Of a stretch of 30,348 bases of DNA, positions 1 through 7,986 are shown piece by piece. The first letter of the stretch is position 1, and every line of letters begins with the position of its first letter. The stretch comes from Massilia sp. UBA2604 (GTDB taxonomy: Bacteria; Pseudomonadota; Gammaproteobacteria; Burkholderiales; Burkholderiaceae_D). Under the pieces are notes generated by a model. That model was not told where the DNA came from, made no database searches, and saw only the letters and a program-made list of their open reading frames with translations. A program made the position numbers and the translations under genes. The DNA lies in NCBI GenBank assembly GCA_002339265.1, contig DDKG01000131.1:11703-42050 (forward strand), in the 5' to 3' direction.

Positions 1-1
1 G

Positions 2-916
2 AAGGCGGTGTCCGAATGGTTTCCGGCCAAGGAACGCGGCCTGGCGGGCGGCGTGTTCAATATCGGCGCTTCGTTCGGCTCGATGCTGGCCCCGCCGCTG
101 GTAGTGTGGGCCATCCTGCACTACAACTGGCAATCGGCCTTCGTGATCACCGGCGCCCTGGGCCTGGTGTGGGTGTGCGCCTGGCTGCTGCTGTACGACG
201 CGCCGAAGCGCCATCGCCGCCTGTCCAAGGAAGAGGCCCAGCACATCGCCGCCGGCCAGGAAGACCACCTGGCGAGCGACGGCAGCAAGCCGTCGGTCGT
301 CAGCATCCTTAAAAAACGCAACTTCTGGGGCATCGCCTTGCCGCGTTTCCTGGCCGATCCGGCCTGGGGCACGCTGGCGTTCTGGGTGCCGCTGTATCTG
401 ACCACGGTGCGCGGCTTCGAGCTGAAGGACATCGCCATGTTCGCCTGGCTGCCGTTCCTGGCGGCCGACCTTGGCTGCATGTTCGGCCCGGTGGTGGTGC
501 TGGCCCTGCAGAAGCGCGGCGTACGCCTGATCAACGCCCGGCGCGGCGCGTTCACCCTCGGCGCCATCATGATGATGGGTGTGGCCTTCGTTGGCTACGT
601 CGACAATGCCTATGCCGCGATCGCCCTGCTCAGCCTTGCGGGCTTCGCCCACCAGACGCTGTCGGTCACCGTCATCACCATGTCGTCCGACCTGTTCCGG
701 CGCAATGAAGTGGCCACCGTGGCCGGCATGTGCGGCACCTTCGGCAACCTGGGCCTGCTGATCTTCTCGCTGCTGATCGGCACCATGCTGGCCAGCGTCG
801 GCTATACGCCCTTCTTCGTCAGCCTGGCGGTGCTCGACCTGGTCGCGGCGGTGCTGCTGTGGACGCTGGTCAGGGAGCCAGCCCAGCCCCAACCTCTTTC
901 GATGCAAAAGACATGA
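2..916 (+). CDS. MFS transporter, ACS (hexuronate/anion:cation symporter) type, 5' end missing
   Basis: The reading frame is open to the left edge (it enters as KAVSEWFPAKERG), so the N-terminal part lies outside the window; the GTG at 8 is only an internal codon. The visible part has about nine hydrophobic segments. The motif SEWFPAKERGLAGGVFNIGA is typical of the anion:cation symporter family of MFS transporters, which includes the hexuronate carrier ExuT. The stop codon overlaps the ATG of the GH43 gene by four bases (ATGA), so the two are probably translationally coupled. In this xylan locus the likely cargo is glucuronate, methylglucuronate or a short acidic oligosaccharide; that substrate is inferred from context, not read from the sequence. 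Confidence 0.85.
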   Translation, partial: KAVSEWFPAKERGLAGGVFNIGASFGSMLAPPLVVWAILHYNWQSAFVITGALGLVWVCAWLLLYDAPKRHRRLSKEEAQHIAAGQEDHLASDGSKPSVVSILKKRNFWGIALPRFLADPAWGTLAFWVPLYLTTVRGFELKDIAMFAWLPFLAADLGCMFGPVVVLALQKRGVRLINARRGAFTLGAIMMMGVAFVGYVDNAYAAIALLSLAGFAHQTLSVTVITMSSDLFRRNEVATVAGMCGTFGNLGLLIFSLLIGTMLASVGYTPFFVSLAVLDLVAAVLLWTLVREPAQPQPLSMQKT

Positions 917-2589
917 TCCACAACCCGATCCTGCGCGGATTCAATCCCGACCCGTCCATCGTGCGGGTCGGCGACGACTACTACATCGCCACCTCCACCT
1001 TCGAATGGTATCCGGGGGTGCAGATCCACCACTCGCGCGACCTGGTCAACTGGCGCCTGGCCGGCCGGCCGCTTGAGCGCGCCAGCCAGCTCGACATGCG
1101 CGGCGCGCCCGACTCCTGCGGCGTGTGGGCGCCGTGCCTGACCTATGCGGACGGCCTGTTCTGGCTGATCTACACAGATGTGAAACGCTATGGCCGCACC
1201 TCGACCGGCGGCGCCGGCGGCAGCGCGTCGCTGCGCGATTTCCACAATTACCTGGTCACCAGCCCGAGCATCGACGGCCCCTGGTCCGACCCGATTCACA
1301 TGAACAGCAGCGGCTTCGATCCTTCCCTGTTCCACGACGACGACGGCCGCAAGTACTTCCTGAACCAGTTGTGGGACCACCGCCCGGGCGGCAAGCGCTT
1401 CGCCGGCATCGTGCTGCAGGAGTACTCAAGCGAAGAGCGCCGACTGGTCGGCAGCCGCACCAATATCTTCGCCGGCACCGAGTACGGACTGACCGAGGCG
1501 CCGCACCTGTACCGCCGCAACGGCTACTACTACCTGCTCACCGCAGAAGGCGGCACCGGCTGGAACCATGGCGTGACGATGGCGCGTTCGCGCGAGCTGC
1601 TCGGGCCCTACGAGCTGCATCCTGACGTGAACGTCCTCACCACGCGCTCGCGGCCCGACGCCGCGCTGCAGCGCGCTGGCCACGGGGACCTGGTCGACAC
1701 GCCGGACGGCCGCACGTATATGGTCTACTTGTGCGGCCGGCCGCTGCGCAACCGCGGCGCCTGCACCCTGGGACGCGAGACCGCGATCCAGGAAGTCGTG
1801 TGGGGAGAGGACGGCTGGCTGCGTACGCTCGATGGCGAAGGCATGCCGCAGCTGGACGTGCCGGCGCCCAGCCTGCCGGAACACCGTTTCGACCTCGTGC
1901 CCGAGCGGGCCGACTTCGACACGCCCGGGCTGCCGATCGATTTCCAGTGGTTGCGCACGCCGTATCCCGAAGAACTGTTCAGCCTCAGGGAACGCCCTGG
2001 CCACTTGCGCCTGTTCGGGCGCGAAAGCCTGGGCAGCACCTTCCGCCAGGCGCTGGTGGCGCGGCGCCAGCAGGCGCACTGCTTCAGCGCGTCGACCCTG
2101 GTAGACTTCGAGCCGGAACACTTCCAGCAGCAGGCCGGCCTGGTCTGCTACTACGGCGCGGCCAAGTTCCACTACCTGTACATCACGCACGATGACGAAG
2201 TGGGCAAGCATCTGCGCGTGATGAGCAGCCTGCCGAACCACCTGCAGGCGGACAGCTTCACCGCGCCGATCGCCTTGCCGTCAGGCGTGCCGGTGGAGCT
2301 GCGGGTGGAGGTGGACGAGGAACGCCTGGTGTTCGGCTATCGCCTGGGCGACGGCCCCTGGCAGTGGATCGCGCAGCAGTTCGACGCCAGCATCCTGTCG
2401 GACGAGGCCACGGCGCCCGGCCAGCCCAACTTCACCGGCGCTTTCGTGGGCATGGCCTGCCAGGACATGGCCGGCACCGCGCTGCATGCCGACTTCGATT
2501 ATTTCGAGTACCGCGAGCGGGAATATTGCGCCGATCCAAAGCGTTTCGAGCACGTCATTCCCGCGAAGGCGGGAATCCAAGGCCGATGA
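913..2589 (+). CDS. GH43 beta-xylosidase/alpha-L-arabinofuranosidase (SXA/XynB type, GH43_11-like)
   Basis: A 558-residue enzyme expected to release xylose from the non-reducing end of imported xylo-oligosaccharides. The N-terminus (NPILRGFNPDPSIVRVGDDY) is the GH43 five-bladed propeller signature. The likely catalytic residues are the general base Asp13 (NPDPS), the pKa-modulating Asp136 (GFDPS) and the general acid Glu195 (LTEAPHLY). A C-terminal beta-sandwich (about residues 330-545) with a final FDYFEYRE-like strand is typical of the long GH43_11 type. There is no signal peptide, so it should act in the cytoplasm. The start is the ATG overlapping the upstream transporter stop; upstream extension in this frame is only a shadow of the transporter. 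The last 12 residues (HVIPAKAGIQGR) are encoded by a dispersed hairpin repeat, so the ancestral stop was probably lost or replaced. Confidence 0.9.
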   Translation: MIHNPILRGFNPDPSIVRVGDDYYIATSTFEWYPGVQIHHSRDLVNWRLAGRPLERASQLDMRGAPDSCGVWAPCLTYADGLFWLIYTDVKRYGRTSTGGAGGSASLRDFHNYLVTSPSIDGPWSDPIHMNSSGFDPSLFHDDDGRKYFLNQLWDHRPGGKRFAGIVLQEYSSEERRLVGSRTNIFAGTEYGLTEAPHLYRRNGYYYLLTAEGGTGWNHGVTMARSRELLGPYELHPDVNVLTTRSRPDAALQRAGHGDLVDTPDGRTYMVYLCGRPLRNRGACTLGRETAIQEVVWGEDGWLRTLDGEGMPQLDVPAPSLPEHRFDLVPERADFDTPGLPIDFQWLRTPYPEELFSLRERPGHLRLFGRESLGSTFRQALVARRQQAHCFSASTLVDFEPEHFQQQAGLVCYYGAAKFHYLYITHDDEVGKHLRVMSSLPNHLQADSFTAPIALPSGVPVELRVEVDEERLVFGYRLGDGPWQWIAQQFDASILSDEATAPGQPNFTGAFVGMACQDMAGTALHADFDYFEYREREYCADPKRFEHVIPAKAGIQGR

Positions 2590-2656
2590 GCAGGCACTGA
2601 ATCCGACTTGCCTGGCTGCTCGGCATACTTGGATTCCCGCCTGCGCGGGAATGACG
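2553..2656. repeat. Inverted pair of a 29-bp REP-like hairpin unit
   Basis: Two 29-bp units in opposite orientation at 2553-2581 (CGTCATTCCCGCG...) and 2628-2656 (CTTGGATTCCCGCC...), 46 bp apart. Each unit can fold through ATTCCCG/CGGGAAT, and the pair can form a longer cruciform. It lies between the convergent GH43 and esterase genes, covers the GH43 stop codon and ends six bases before the esterase stop. The same family occurs at 22833-22933 and, as a diverged direct pair, at 15377-15456. Confidence 0.85.
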
Positions 2657-2662
2657 GGGAAA

Positions 2663-3970
2663 CTAACGTAGGCCAGGCAAACGGCTGTACGTGCACTTGT
2701 CGAACTGCTGCAGCGGCACCGCCGCTGCCAGCGCAGCATAACCCGCGTGCGATGGATGCAGGCCATCGCCACTGTCATTAGCCTTGGCCAGGTGGGACGG
2801 CCTTGCAGGGTCGCGCAGCGCCTTGTCGAAATCCAGCACGCCGTCGAACGCCTTCTCTCCCCTCACCCACTCGTTGACCGCCTGGCGCAGCGCCTCGTTG
2901 TGCGGCGCCGGCGCATAGTAGCCGCTGTCCATGAACGGCGTGATGGTCGCCCCGATCACGCAAATCCCTTTCGCGTGGGCGCGCGCGATCATCTGCAAAT
3001 GCGCCTGCTTGAAGTCGCCCAGCATCGTCGCGAGCGCCTCAGGCGTGTCTTCCTTCGAGCGGCGCAGCACGCCGATGTCGTTGACGCCGATGAAGACGAT
3101 CGCATGGCTCACGCCATTCCGTGCCAGCACGTCGCGTTCGAAGCGGGTGATGAGGCTCGGGCCCAGGCCCTCGCGCAGCAGGCGGCCGCCGCCGATGCCG
3201 GCGTTGATCACGGCGAGCTGGCGCTTGCCGTCCTGGGCAATGCGCTGCACCAGGTGATCGGTCCAGCGGTTGTTGGCGTCCGTCGTGGCGCCGTAGCCGT
3301 CGGTGATCGAATCACCGATCACGACCACGGCCCGCGCGGGCGCCGGCGCGCTGACTTCGATATCCGCCAGCTGGTGCCAGCGCGTGACGGTCTTCGCGTT
3401 GTCGAGGCGCGCGGCCATGGCCTGGCTGCCCGGAGCCAGGAAGGTCGTCGTACGCGCGCCGGCATGGCCGGTTTGCTGGCCCGCCGCATTCGCCAGGTGC
3501 ATCGTCACGGCGACATCGAGGCCACTCGCCGCCGCCAGCTCGACCGGGTCGCTGACGTATTCGGCGCCCGCCGGTATGCGCACCGCCGTGCTGCCGTTGA
3601 AGCGCAGGCTCTGGAGCGAACCGGCCACCACCTCGGATGAACCCGGCCGCACCGCGCGCGCGATGCTCGCCTCTTTCACGACCAGCATGTCGCTGCCGTA
3701 GGCATTGCTGATCCGGACCCGCACCTGGCTGCCGCCCAGCGACAGGCGCACCACCTGGCGCACGGTGCCGTCCTTCCACAACTCGGCCGGCATGGCCTCG
3801 GCCTGGCCATAGGGCATCTGGGACGTGCCCCAGCTGGCCACCCAATGGCGGGCGCCGGGATCGGATGCGGATGGCGAGAATGCGCAGGCGCTCAGGCCGA
3901 ACGCGGCCAGGACGGCGATGGCCAGGCGGCCAGGACGAGAAGTATGCAATGTGGTCTCCGGTGATGGCAT
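2663..3970 (-). CDS. SGNH/GDSL-family esterase, predicted lipoprotein (candidate xylan deacetylase)
   Basis: A 435-residue SGNH hydrolase. It has a hydrophobic leader with lipobox LSAC (Cys29), then a beta-rich N-terminal region and a C-terminal SGNH domain. The catalytic blocks are visible: VVIGDSITDG with Ser221, NAGIGG with Gly260, FIGVND with Asn297 and DGLH with Asp402/His405. The family hydrolyses esters, often acetyl groups on polysaccharides. Its place next to LacI and xylanase genes and behind a candidate xyl operator suggests removal of acetyl groups from xylan at the periplasm or cell surface; this is inference. The start is uncertain: the ATG at 3970 has no clear ribosome site, while GGAG at codons 4-5 precedes an in-frame TTG (codon 8) by 6 nt and would give a more normal signal peptide. 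Confidence 0.85.
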   Translation of the reverse strand: MPSPETTLHTSRPGRLAIAVLAAFGLSACAFSPSASDPGARHWVASWGTSQMPYGQAEAMPAELWKDGTVRQVVRLSLGGSQVRVRISNAYGSDMLVVKEASIARAVRPGSSEVVAGSLQSLRFNGSTAVRIPAGAEYVSDPVELAAASGLDVAVTMHLANAAGQQTGHAGARTTTFLAPGSQAMAARLDNAKTVTRWHQLADIEVSAPAPARAVVVIGDSITDGYGATTDANNRWTDHLVQRIAQDGKRQLAVINAGIGGGRLLREGLGPSLITRFERDVLARNGVSHAIVFIGVNDIGVLRRSKEDTPEALATMLGDFKQAHLQMIARAHAKGICVIGATITPFMDSGYYAPAPHNEALRQAVNEWVRGEKAFDGVLDFDKALRDPARPSHLAKANDSGDGLHPSHAGYAALAAAVPLQQFDKCTYSRLPGLR

Positions 3971-3999
3971 GGCCCGCGGGAGGCAGGCCTACCAAATCT

Positions 4000-4023
4000 G
4001 TAACGCTAATGATAGCGCAACCA
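4000..4023 (-). promoter_or_regulatory. Candidate xyl operator and promoter of the esterase gene
   Basis: TGATAGCGCAACCA (4010-4023) and the adjacent inverted half TAACGCTA resemble the LacI-type motif TGTTAGCGCTAACA seen three more times in this locus. Read on the minus strand, TTTACG (4031-4036) and TATCAT (4009-4014) are 16 nt apart and could be the -35 and -10 boxes, so the operator would cover the -10 element. This is the weakest of the four copies (about 10 of 14 positions). Confidence 0.5.
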
Positions 4024-4046
4024 AACCGGACGTAAAAACGAAAGTT

Positions 4047-5144
4047 TCAGGCAAAGATGCGTACCGGCGGCCGGATGCGCGGCGCTGCATCGGACTGGCG
4101 CCGCACCAGCGCGAACTCGGTCTTGATGTGCTCGGGGCCGGACGGCAGGCCGGTGCGCTCGGCCGTGACACGCTGGACGATGGATTCGATCGCCGCCTCG
4201 GCCATGTCCATGGTCGGCTGGCGCACGGTGGTGAGCGCCGGCCAGATGGTGGTCGACAAGGCGGTGTCGTCGAAGCCGACCACGGTGATATCGCCCGGCA
4301 CGTCGAGTCCCAGGCGATGGGCCACGGCGACCGTGGCGGCGGCCATGTCGTCATTGCTGGCGAAGATCGCCGTCGGGCGATCGGCCAGCGCCAGCAGGAT
4401 CTCGGAGGCATCCAGCCCGGAGCGGTAGTTGAACATCCCCTGCGTCACCAGTTCGGCCGCGGGGTCGGCGCCGAATTCCTTGATGGCGGCCTGGTAGCCC
4501 TCCAGCCGCGCCGCGCTGGCCGACTGGTAGGGATGACCGCTGATGAAGCCGATCCGCTGGTGGCCCAGCTCGATCAGGTGGCGCGTCATCTCGTAGGCGG
4601 CCTGGCGGTCGTCGATGCCGATCGCGCTGGCGCGCGCATCGGGCTGGCCGCAGGCGATCAGGGCCAGCGGGATGCCGGCATCGACGATGCGCGACACGAT
4701 CTCGGCATTGTCGACCAGCGGCGGCGGCAGGATGATGCCATCCATATGGTTGTCGATCAGGCGCTGGGTCTGTTCGACGATCTGCTCGCCGTCGGCGCAC
4801 TTCTCGACCAGCAGCTGGACGTTGTTCAGGCTGACCTTGTTCAGCAATCCCAGCAAGACCTCGGTGAGATAGGCGCCGCTGCGCACGCTGGGCATGCTGT
4901 ACAAGAAGCCGATGCGGATCGGCCGCGATCCGGCCAGCAGGCGCGCCTCGGGGTGCGGCGCATAGTTGAGGGCCGCGGCGGCGGCCGTGACCTTCTTGCG
5001 CGTGCTGGCGCGCACCGTCGATTTCCCGTTCATCACACGCGACACCGTCATCGGCGACACCCCGGCGAGCTTCGCCACATCGGCCATGTTGGGGCCGCGC
5101 TTGACCTCCAATGGATTGATGAGTTCGATACTGGAAGTTGGCAT
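4047..5144 (-). CDS. LacI-family transcriptional regulator (XylR-like)
   Basis: A 365-residue regulator with an N-terminal LacI helix-turn-helix (residues 20-65: MADVAKLAGVSPMTVSRVMN), a hinge near LNYAPHPEARLLAG, and a periplasmic-binding-protein-like effector domain from about residue 76 to 350 (IRIGFLYS, DGIILPPP, ASNDDMAA, VVGFDDTAL). It sits between the esterase and the divergent symporter operon. A close match to the LacI-type palindrome lies 26-39 bp upstream of its ATG, which suggests autoregulation. XylR of Xanthomonas, also a LacI protein, controls xylan genes through a similar box; equivalence here is inferred. A ribosome site AGAGG lies 9 nt before the ATG. The inducer is probably a xylan-derived sugar, not determinable from sequence. 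Confidence 0.9.
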   Translation of the reverse strand: MPTSSIELINPLEVKRGPNMADVAKLAGVSPMTVSRVMNGKSTVRASTRKKVTAAAAALNYAPHPEARLLAGSRPIRIGFLYSMPSVRSGAYLTEVLLGLLNKVSLNNVQLLVEKCADGEQIVEQTQRLIDNHMDGIILPPPLVDNAEIVSRIVDAGIPLALIACGQPDARASAIGIDDRQAAYEMTRHLIELGHQRIGFISGHPYQSASAARLEGYQAAIKEFGADPAAELVTQGMFNYRSGLDASEILLALADRPTAIFASNDDMAAATVAVAHRLGLDVPGDITVVGFDDTALSTTIWPALTTVRQPTMDMAEAAIESIVQRVTAERTGLPSGPEHIKTEFALVRRQSDAAPRIRPPVRIFA

Positions 5145-5169
5145 ACGGAAAGACCTCTGGCGACTCGCA

Positions 5170-5183
5170 TGTTAGCGCGAACT
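5170..5183. promoter_or_regulatory. Candidate xyl operator upstream of lacI-type gene
   Basis: TGTTAGCGCGAACT matches the palindrome TGTTAGCGCTAACA at 12 of 14 positions. It lies 26 bp upstream of the LacI-type start codon in the divergent intergenic region, a position suited to autoregulation. Confidence 0.6.
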
Positions 5184-5267
5184 TGAATACAGGAATTCTA
5201 ACACGGCAGGGCGTATTTACCGCATCGGCAGTGCATATAACTGATATGCGAACTGGCAATAAAGCGG

Positions 5268-5319
5268 TTGACGGAGATTGGCATCTCATCCACAATCGAA
5301 AACAATGATTGCGCTAACT
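5268..5319 (+). promoter_or_regulatory. Putative promoter and xyl operator of the symporter-GH43-GH10 run
   Basis: TTGACG (5268-5273) and CACAAT (5291-5296) are 17 nt apart and form a plausible sigma-70 promoter. The motif TGATTGCGCTAACT (5306-5319) follows directly, covering the expected start of transcription, where a repressor would block initiation. The same geometry (operator just after the -10 box) is seen at the GH115 promoter. Confidence 0.55.
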
Positions 5320-5409
5320 TTTTACTATTCGAGCGTGATACATGAGCGACCCAGGCCGGTCAACGGACTGCGGATCGCATGCCTCTTCAACACCTAGATT
5401 GGCAATACA

Positions 5410-6894
5410 ATGACTACAACTATACAAGCGCAGCCGACGCTGGAGACAACTGAAAAAATCGGCTATGCACTGGGCGACCTGGCAGCCAACCTGATCTTCC
5501 AGACCCTCCTTACCTTCCTTGCTTTCTTCTACACCGACGTCTACCAGATCTCGCCGAACGCCGCGGCCAGCATCATCTTCATCGGCGGCCTGGTCGGCGC
5601 CTTCTTCAACCCGCTGATGGGCATCATCGCCGACCGCACCAACACGCGCTGGGGCAAGTTCCGTCCCTGGATCCTGTGGACCTCGGTGCCGTTCGGCCTG
5701 GTGGCGATCCTGGCCTTCAGCACGCCCGACCTGGGCGAGCGCGGCAAGTACATCTACGCGCTGCTGACCTACATCCTCCTGATGCTGGTGTACTCGGCCA
5801 ACAACCTGCCCTACTCGGCCCTGAGCGGCGTGCTGACCGGCAGCATGGCCGACCGCAACAGCCTGTCGTCGTACCGCTTCGTCGCGGTGCTGATCGCGCA
5901 GCTGGTGATCCAGGTGCTGCTGCTGCCGCTGGTGCTGATCCTGGGCGGGGGCGACAAGGTGGCCGGCTTCCAGACCGTGATGATGTTCTTCGCGGTGGCC
6001 GGCACCATTTGCTTCCTGATCACCTTCTTCACCACCCGCGAGCGCATCGTGCCGGCCGCCAGCCAGCGCTCGAGCATCAAGCAGGACGTCGCCGACCTGC
6101 TGCGCAACCGCCCCTGGGTGGTGATGCTGGTGCTGACGATCCTGGTGTTCATCACGCTGTCGCTCAAGGGCGGCATGTACATCTTCTACTTCCGTAACTT
6201 CCTGGAAGAGGCGGCGCTGGCGGCCTTCCTGAGCGACGTCGGTTTCCTGTCCTTCATCGATGGCCTCAACTCGCTGCTCACCGGCATGGGCCTGACCCAG
6301 TTCCACTGGCCGGAAGACGCCGCCACCTCGGGCTTCAGCCTGTTCAACGCGGTCGGCATCATCCTGATGATCGTCGGGATCGGCTTCTCGAAGCCGCTGG
6401 CCGACCGCTTCGGCAAGCGCGACGTGTTCGGCGTCGCCCTGCTGCTGGCCGCCGTGTTCCGCCTCACCTACTACTGGATCGGCCCCAGCTCGATCGGCCT
6501 GGTATTCGGCGCCCAGATCCTGTACGGCTTCTTCTACGGCATCACGATCCCGCTGCTGTGGGCGATGATCGCCGACGTCGCCGACTACTCGGAATGGAAG
6601 AACAACCGCCGCGCCACCGCCCTGCTGTTCTCGGCCATGATCTTCGGCCTCAAGGCGGGCCTCTCCATTGGCGGCGCGCTGGTGGCGGCCCTGCTGTCGG
6701 CCTATGGCTACGACGCCGCCCAGGCCGTCCAGTCGGGCCAGGTCGCCGATGGCGTGCGCCTGTCGGTGAGTGTCTACGCCGCGATCCCCTTCCTGCTGGC
6801 CGTGTGCTGCCTGGCGGCGTACGACATCCGCAAGAGCACCGAACTGCAGATCGAGCGCGAACTCGGCGAACGCCGCGCCCTCGCCCGCCAATGA
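5410..6894 (+). CDS. GPH-family sugar:cation symporter (xyloside transporter, XynP/MelB type)
   Basis: A 494-residue inner-membrane protein with about 12 hydrophobic helices. The family marks are GYALGDLAANL in helix 1 (residues 18-28, with the cation-site Asp) and the loop motif DRTNTRWGKFRPW (residues 75-87), both characteristic of glycoside-pentoside-hexuronide:cation symporters. It is followed after 31 bp by a GH43 gene and then GH10, so the likely substrate is xylobiose or other xylo-oligosaccharides imported with Na+ or H+. No strong ribosome site is visible before the ATG. It probably heads an operon driven from the operator-bearing region at 5268-5319. Confidence 0.9.
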   Translation: MTTTIQAQPTLETTEKIGYALGDLAANLIFQTLLTFLAFFYTDVYQISPNAAASIIFIGGLVGAFFNPLMGIIADRTNTRWGKFRPWILWTSVPFGLVAILAFSTPDLGERGKYIYALLTYILLMLVYSANNLPYSALSGVLTGSMADRNSLSSYRFVAVLIAQLVIQVLLLPLVLILGGGDKVAGFQTVMMFFAVAGTICFLITFFTTRERIVPAASQRSSIKQDVADLLRNRPWVVMLVLTILVFITLSLKGGMYIFYFRNFLEEAALAAFLSDVGFLSFIDGLNSLLTGMGLTQFHWPEDAATSGFSLFNAVGIILMIVGIGFSKPLADRFGKRDVFGVALLLAAVFRLTYYWIGPSSIGLVFGAQILYGFFYGITIPLLWAMIADVADYSEWKNNRRATALLFSAMIFGLKAGLSIGGALVAALLSAYGYDAAQAVQSGQVADGVRLSVSVYAAIPFLLAVCCLAAYDIRKSTELQIERELGERRALARQ

Positions 6895-6925
6895 TTTTTT
6901 CCTGAACCTGATCAAGCTACCATCC

Positions 6926-7945
6926 ATGTCCGAAACCATCGACAAAGACCGCGTGCAAGCCCTGGCAAAGAACGCCATCTCCGAACCCCTGCTGAAGCAT
7001 ATCTACATCGCCGACCCGTCCGCCCACGTATTCGACGGCCGCATCTACATCTATCCGTCGCACGACGTCGAGGGCGGCGTGCCGTTCAACGACGACGGCG
7101 CCCATTTCGCGATGGAGGACTACCACGTCATCTCGATGGACCATCCGTCCGCCGAAGCGGTCGACCACGGCGTTGCCCTGCACGTGCGCGACGTGCCGTG
7201 GGCCGAGCGCCAGATGTGGGCGCCCGACTGCGCGCACAAGGACGGCAAGTACTACCTGTACTTCCCGGCCAAGCGCCCGGACGGCATCTTCCAGGTCGGC
7301 GTCGCCGTCAGCGACAGCCCGACCGGCCCCTTCACCGCGCAGCCGCAGCCGATCGCCGGCAGCTATTCGATCGACCCGGCCGTGTTCGGCGACGACGACG
7401 GCGAGTTCTACCTGTATTTCGGCGGCATCTGGGGCGGCCAGCTGCAAAAATATCGCGACAACCTCTACAGCCCCGACCACGAAGAACCGGCCGCGCACGA
7501 AGTCGCCCTGGCGCCGCGCGTGGGACGCCTGCGCGGCGACATGCTGGAACTGAGCGAGCCGACCCGCGCAGTGCAGATCCTCGATGAAAACGGCAACGAG
7601 CTGCTGGCCGGCGACCACGATCGCCGCTTCTTCGAGGCGCCATGGCTGCACAAGCATAACGGCAAATACTACTTCTCGTACTCGACTGGCGACACCCACC
7701 TGCTGTGCTATGCGACCGGCGACAGCCCCTACGGCCCGTTCACCTACCAGGGCCAGATCATGACCCCGGTGATCGGCTGGACCACGCACCACTCGATCTG
7801 CGAGTTCGAAGGCCGCAGCTACCTGTTCTATCACGACAGCAGCCTGTCGGGCGGCGTCACCCACCTGCGATCAGTGAAGGTGACCGAGCTGCATTACGAC
7901 GAGGACGGCAAGATCGTCACCATCGAGCCTTATCGCCAGGCCTGA
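6926..7945 (+). CDS. GH43 glycosidase (single-domain beta-xylosidase/arabinofuranosidase)
   Basis: A 339-residue single-domain GH43 enzyme. The expected triad is Asp30 (IADPSAHVFDGRIYIYPSHD), Asp150 (YSIDPAVFGDDDGE) and Glu237 (RFFEAPWLHKHNGKYY). No signal peptide is present, so it should act on imported oligosaccharides in the cytoplasm. The start ATG at 6926 follows the symporter stop by 31 bp; a longer open frame upstream overlaps the symporter and is not needed. It differs from the GH43 gene at 913-2589 by lacking the C-terminal beta-sandwich, so the two enzymes probably divide xylose and arabinose side-chain or chain-length duties. Exact specificity cannot be read from the sequence. Confidence 0.9.
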   Translation: MSETIDKDRVQALAKNAISEPLLKHIYIADPSAHVFDGRIYIYPSHDVEGGVPFNDDGAHFAMEDYHVISMDHPSAEAVDHGVALHVRDVPWAERQMWAPDCAHKDGKYYLYFPAKRPDGIFQVGVAVSDSPTGPFTAQPQPIAGSYSIDPAVFGDDDGEFYLYFGGIWGGQLQKYRDNLYSPDHEEPAAHEVALAPRVGRLRGDMLELSEPTRAVQILDENGNELLAGDHDRRFFEAPWLHKHNGKYYFSYSTGDTHLLCYATGDSPYGPFTYQGQIMTPVIGWTTHHSICEFEGRSYLFYHDSSLSGGVTHLRSVKVTELHYDEDGKIVTIEPYRQA

Positions 7946-7986
7946 AACAAGACATACCGCCCATAAAATAAAGGAGACAACACCCG

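Noticed and set aside
730..912. Upstream extension of the GH43 open frame
   Set aside because: It overlaps the transporter in another frame; the GH43 signature begins right at the ATG at 913.
5314..6978. Minus-strand open frame of 554 codons over the GPH symporter
   Set aside because: Antisense shadow; the residues are rich in repeated QHH/DQ and show no fold.
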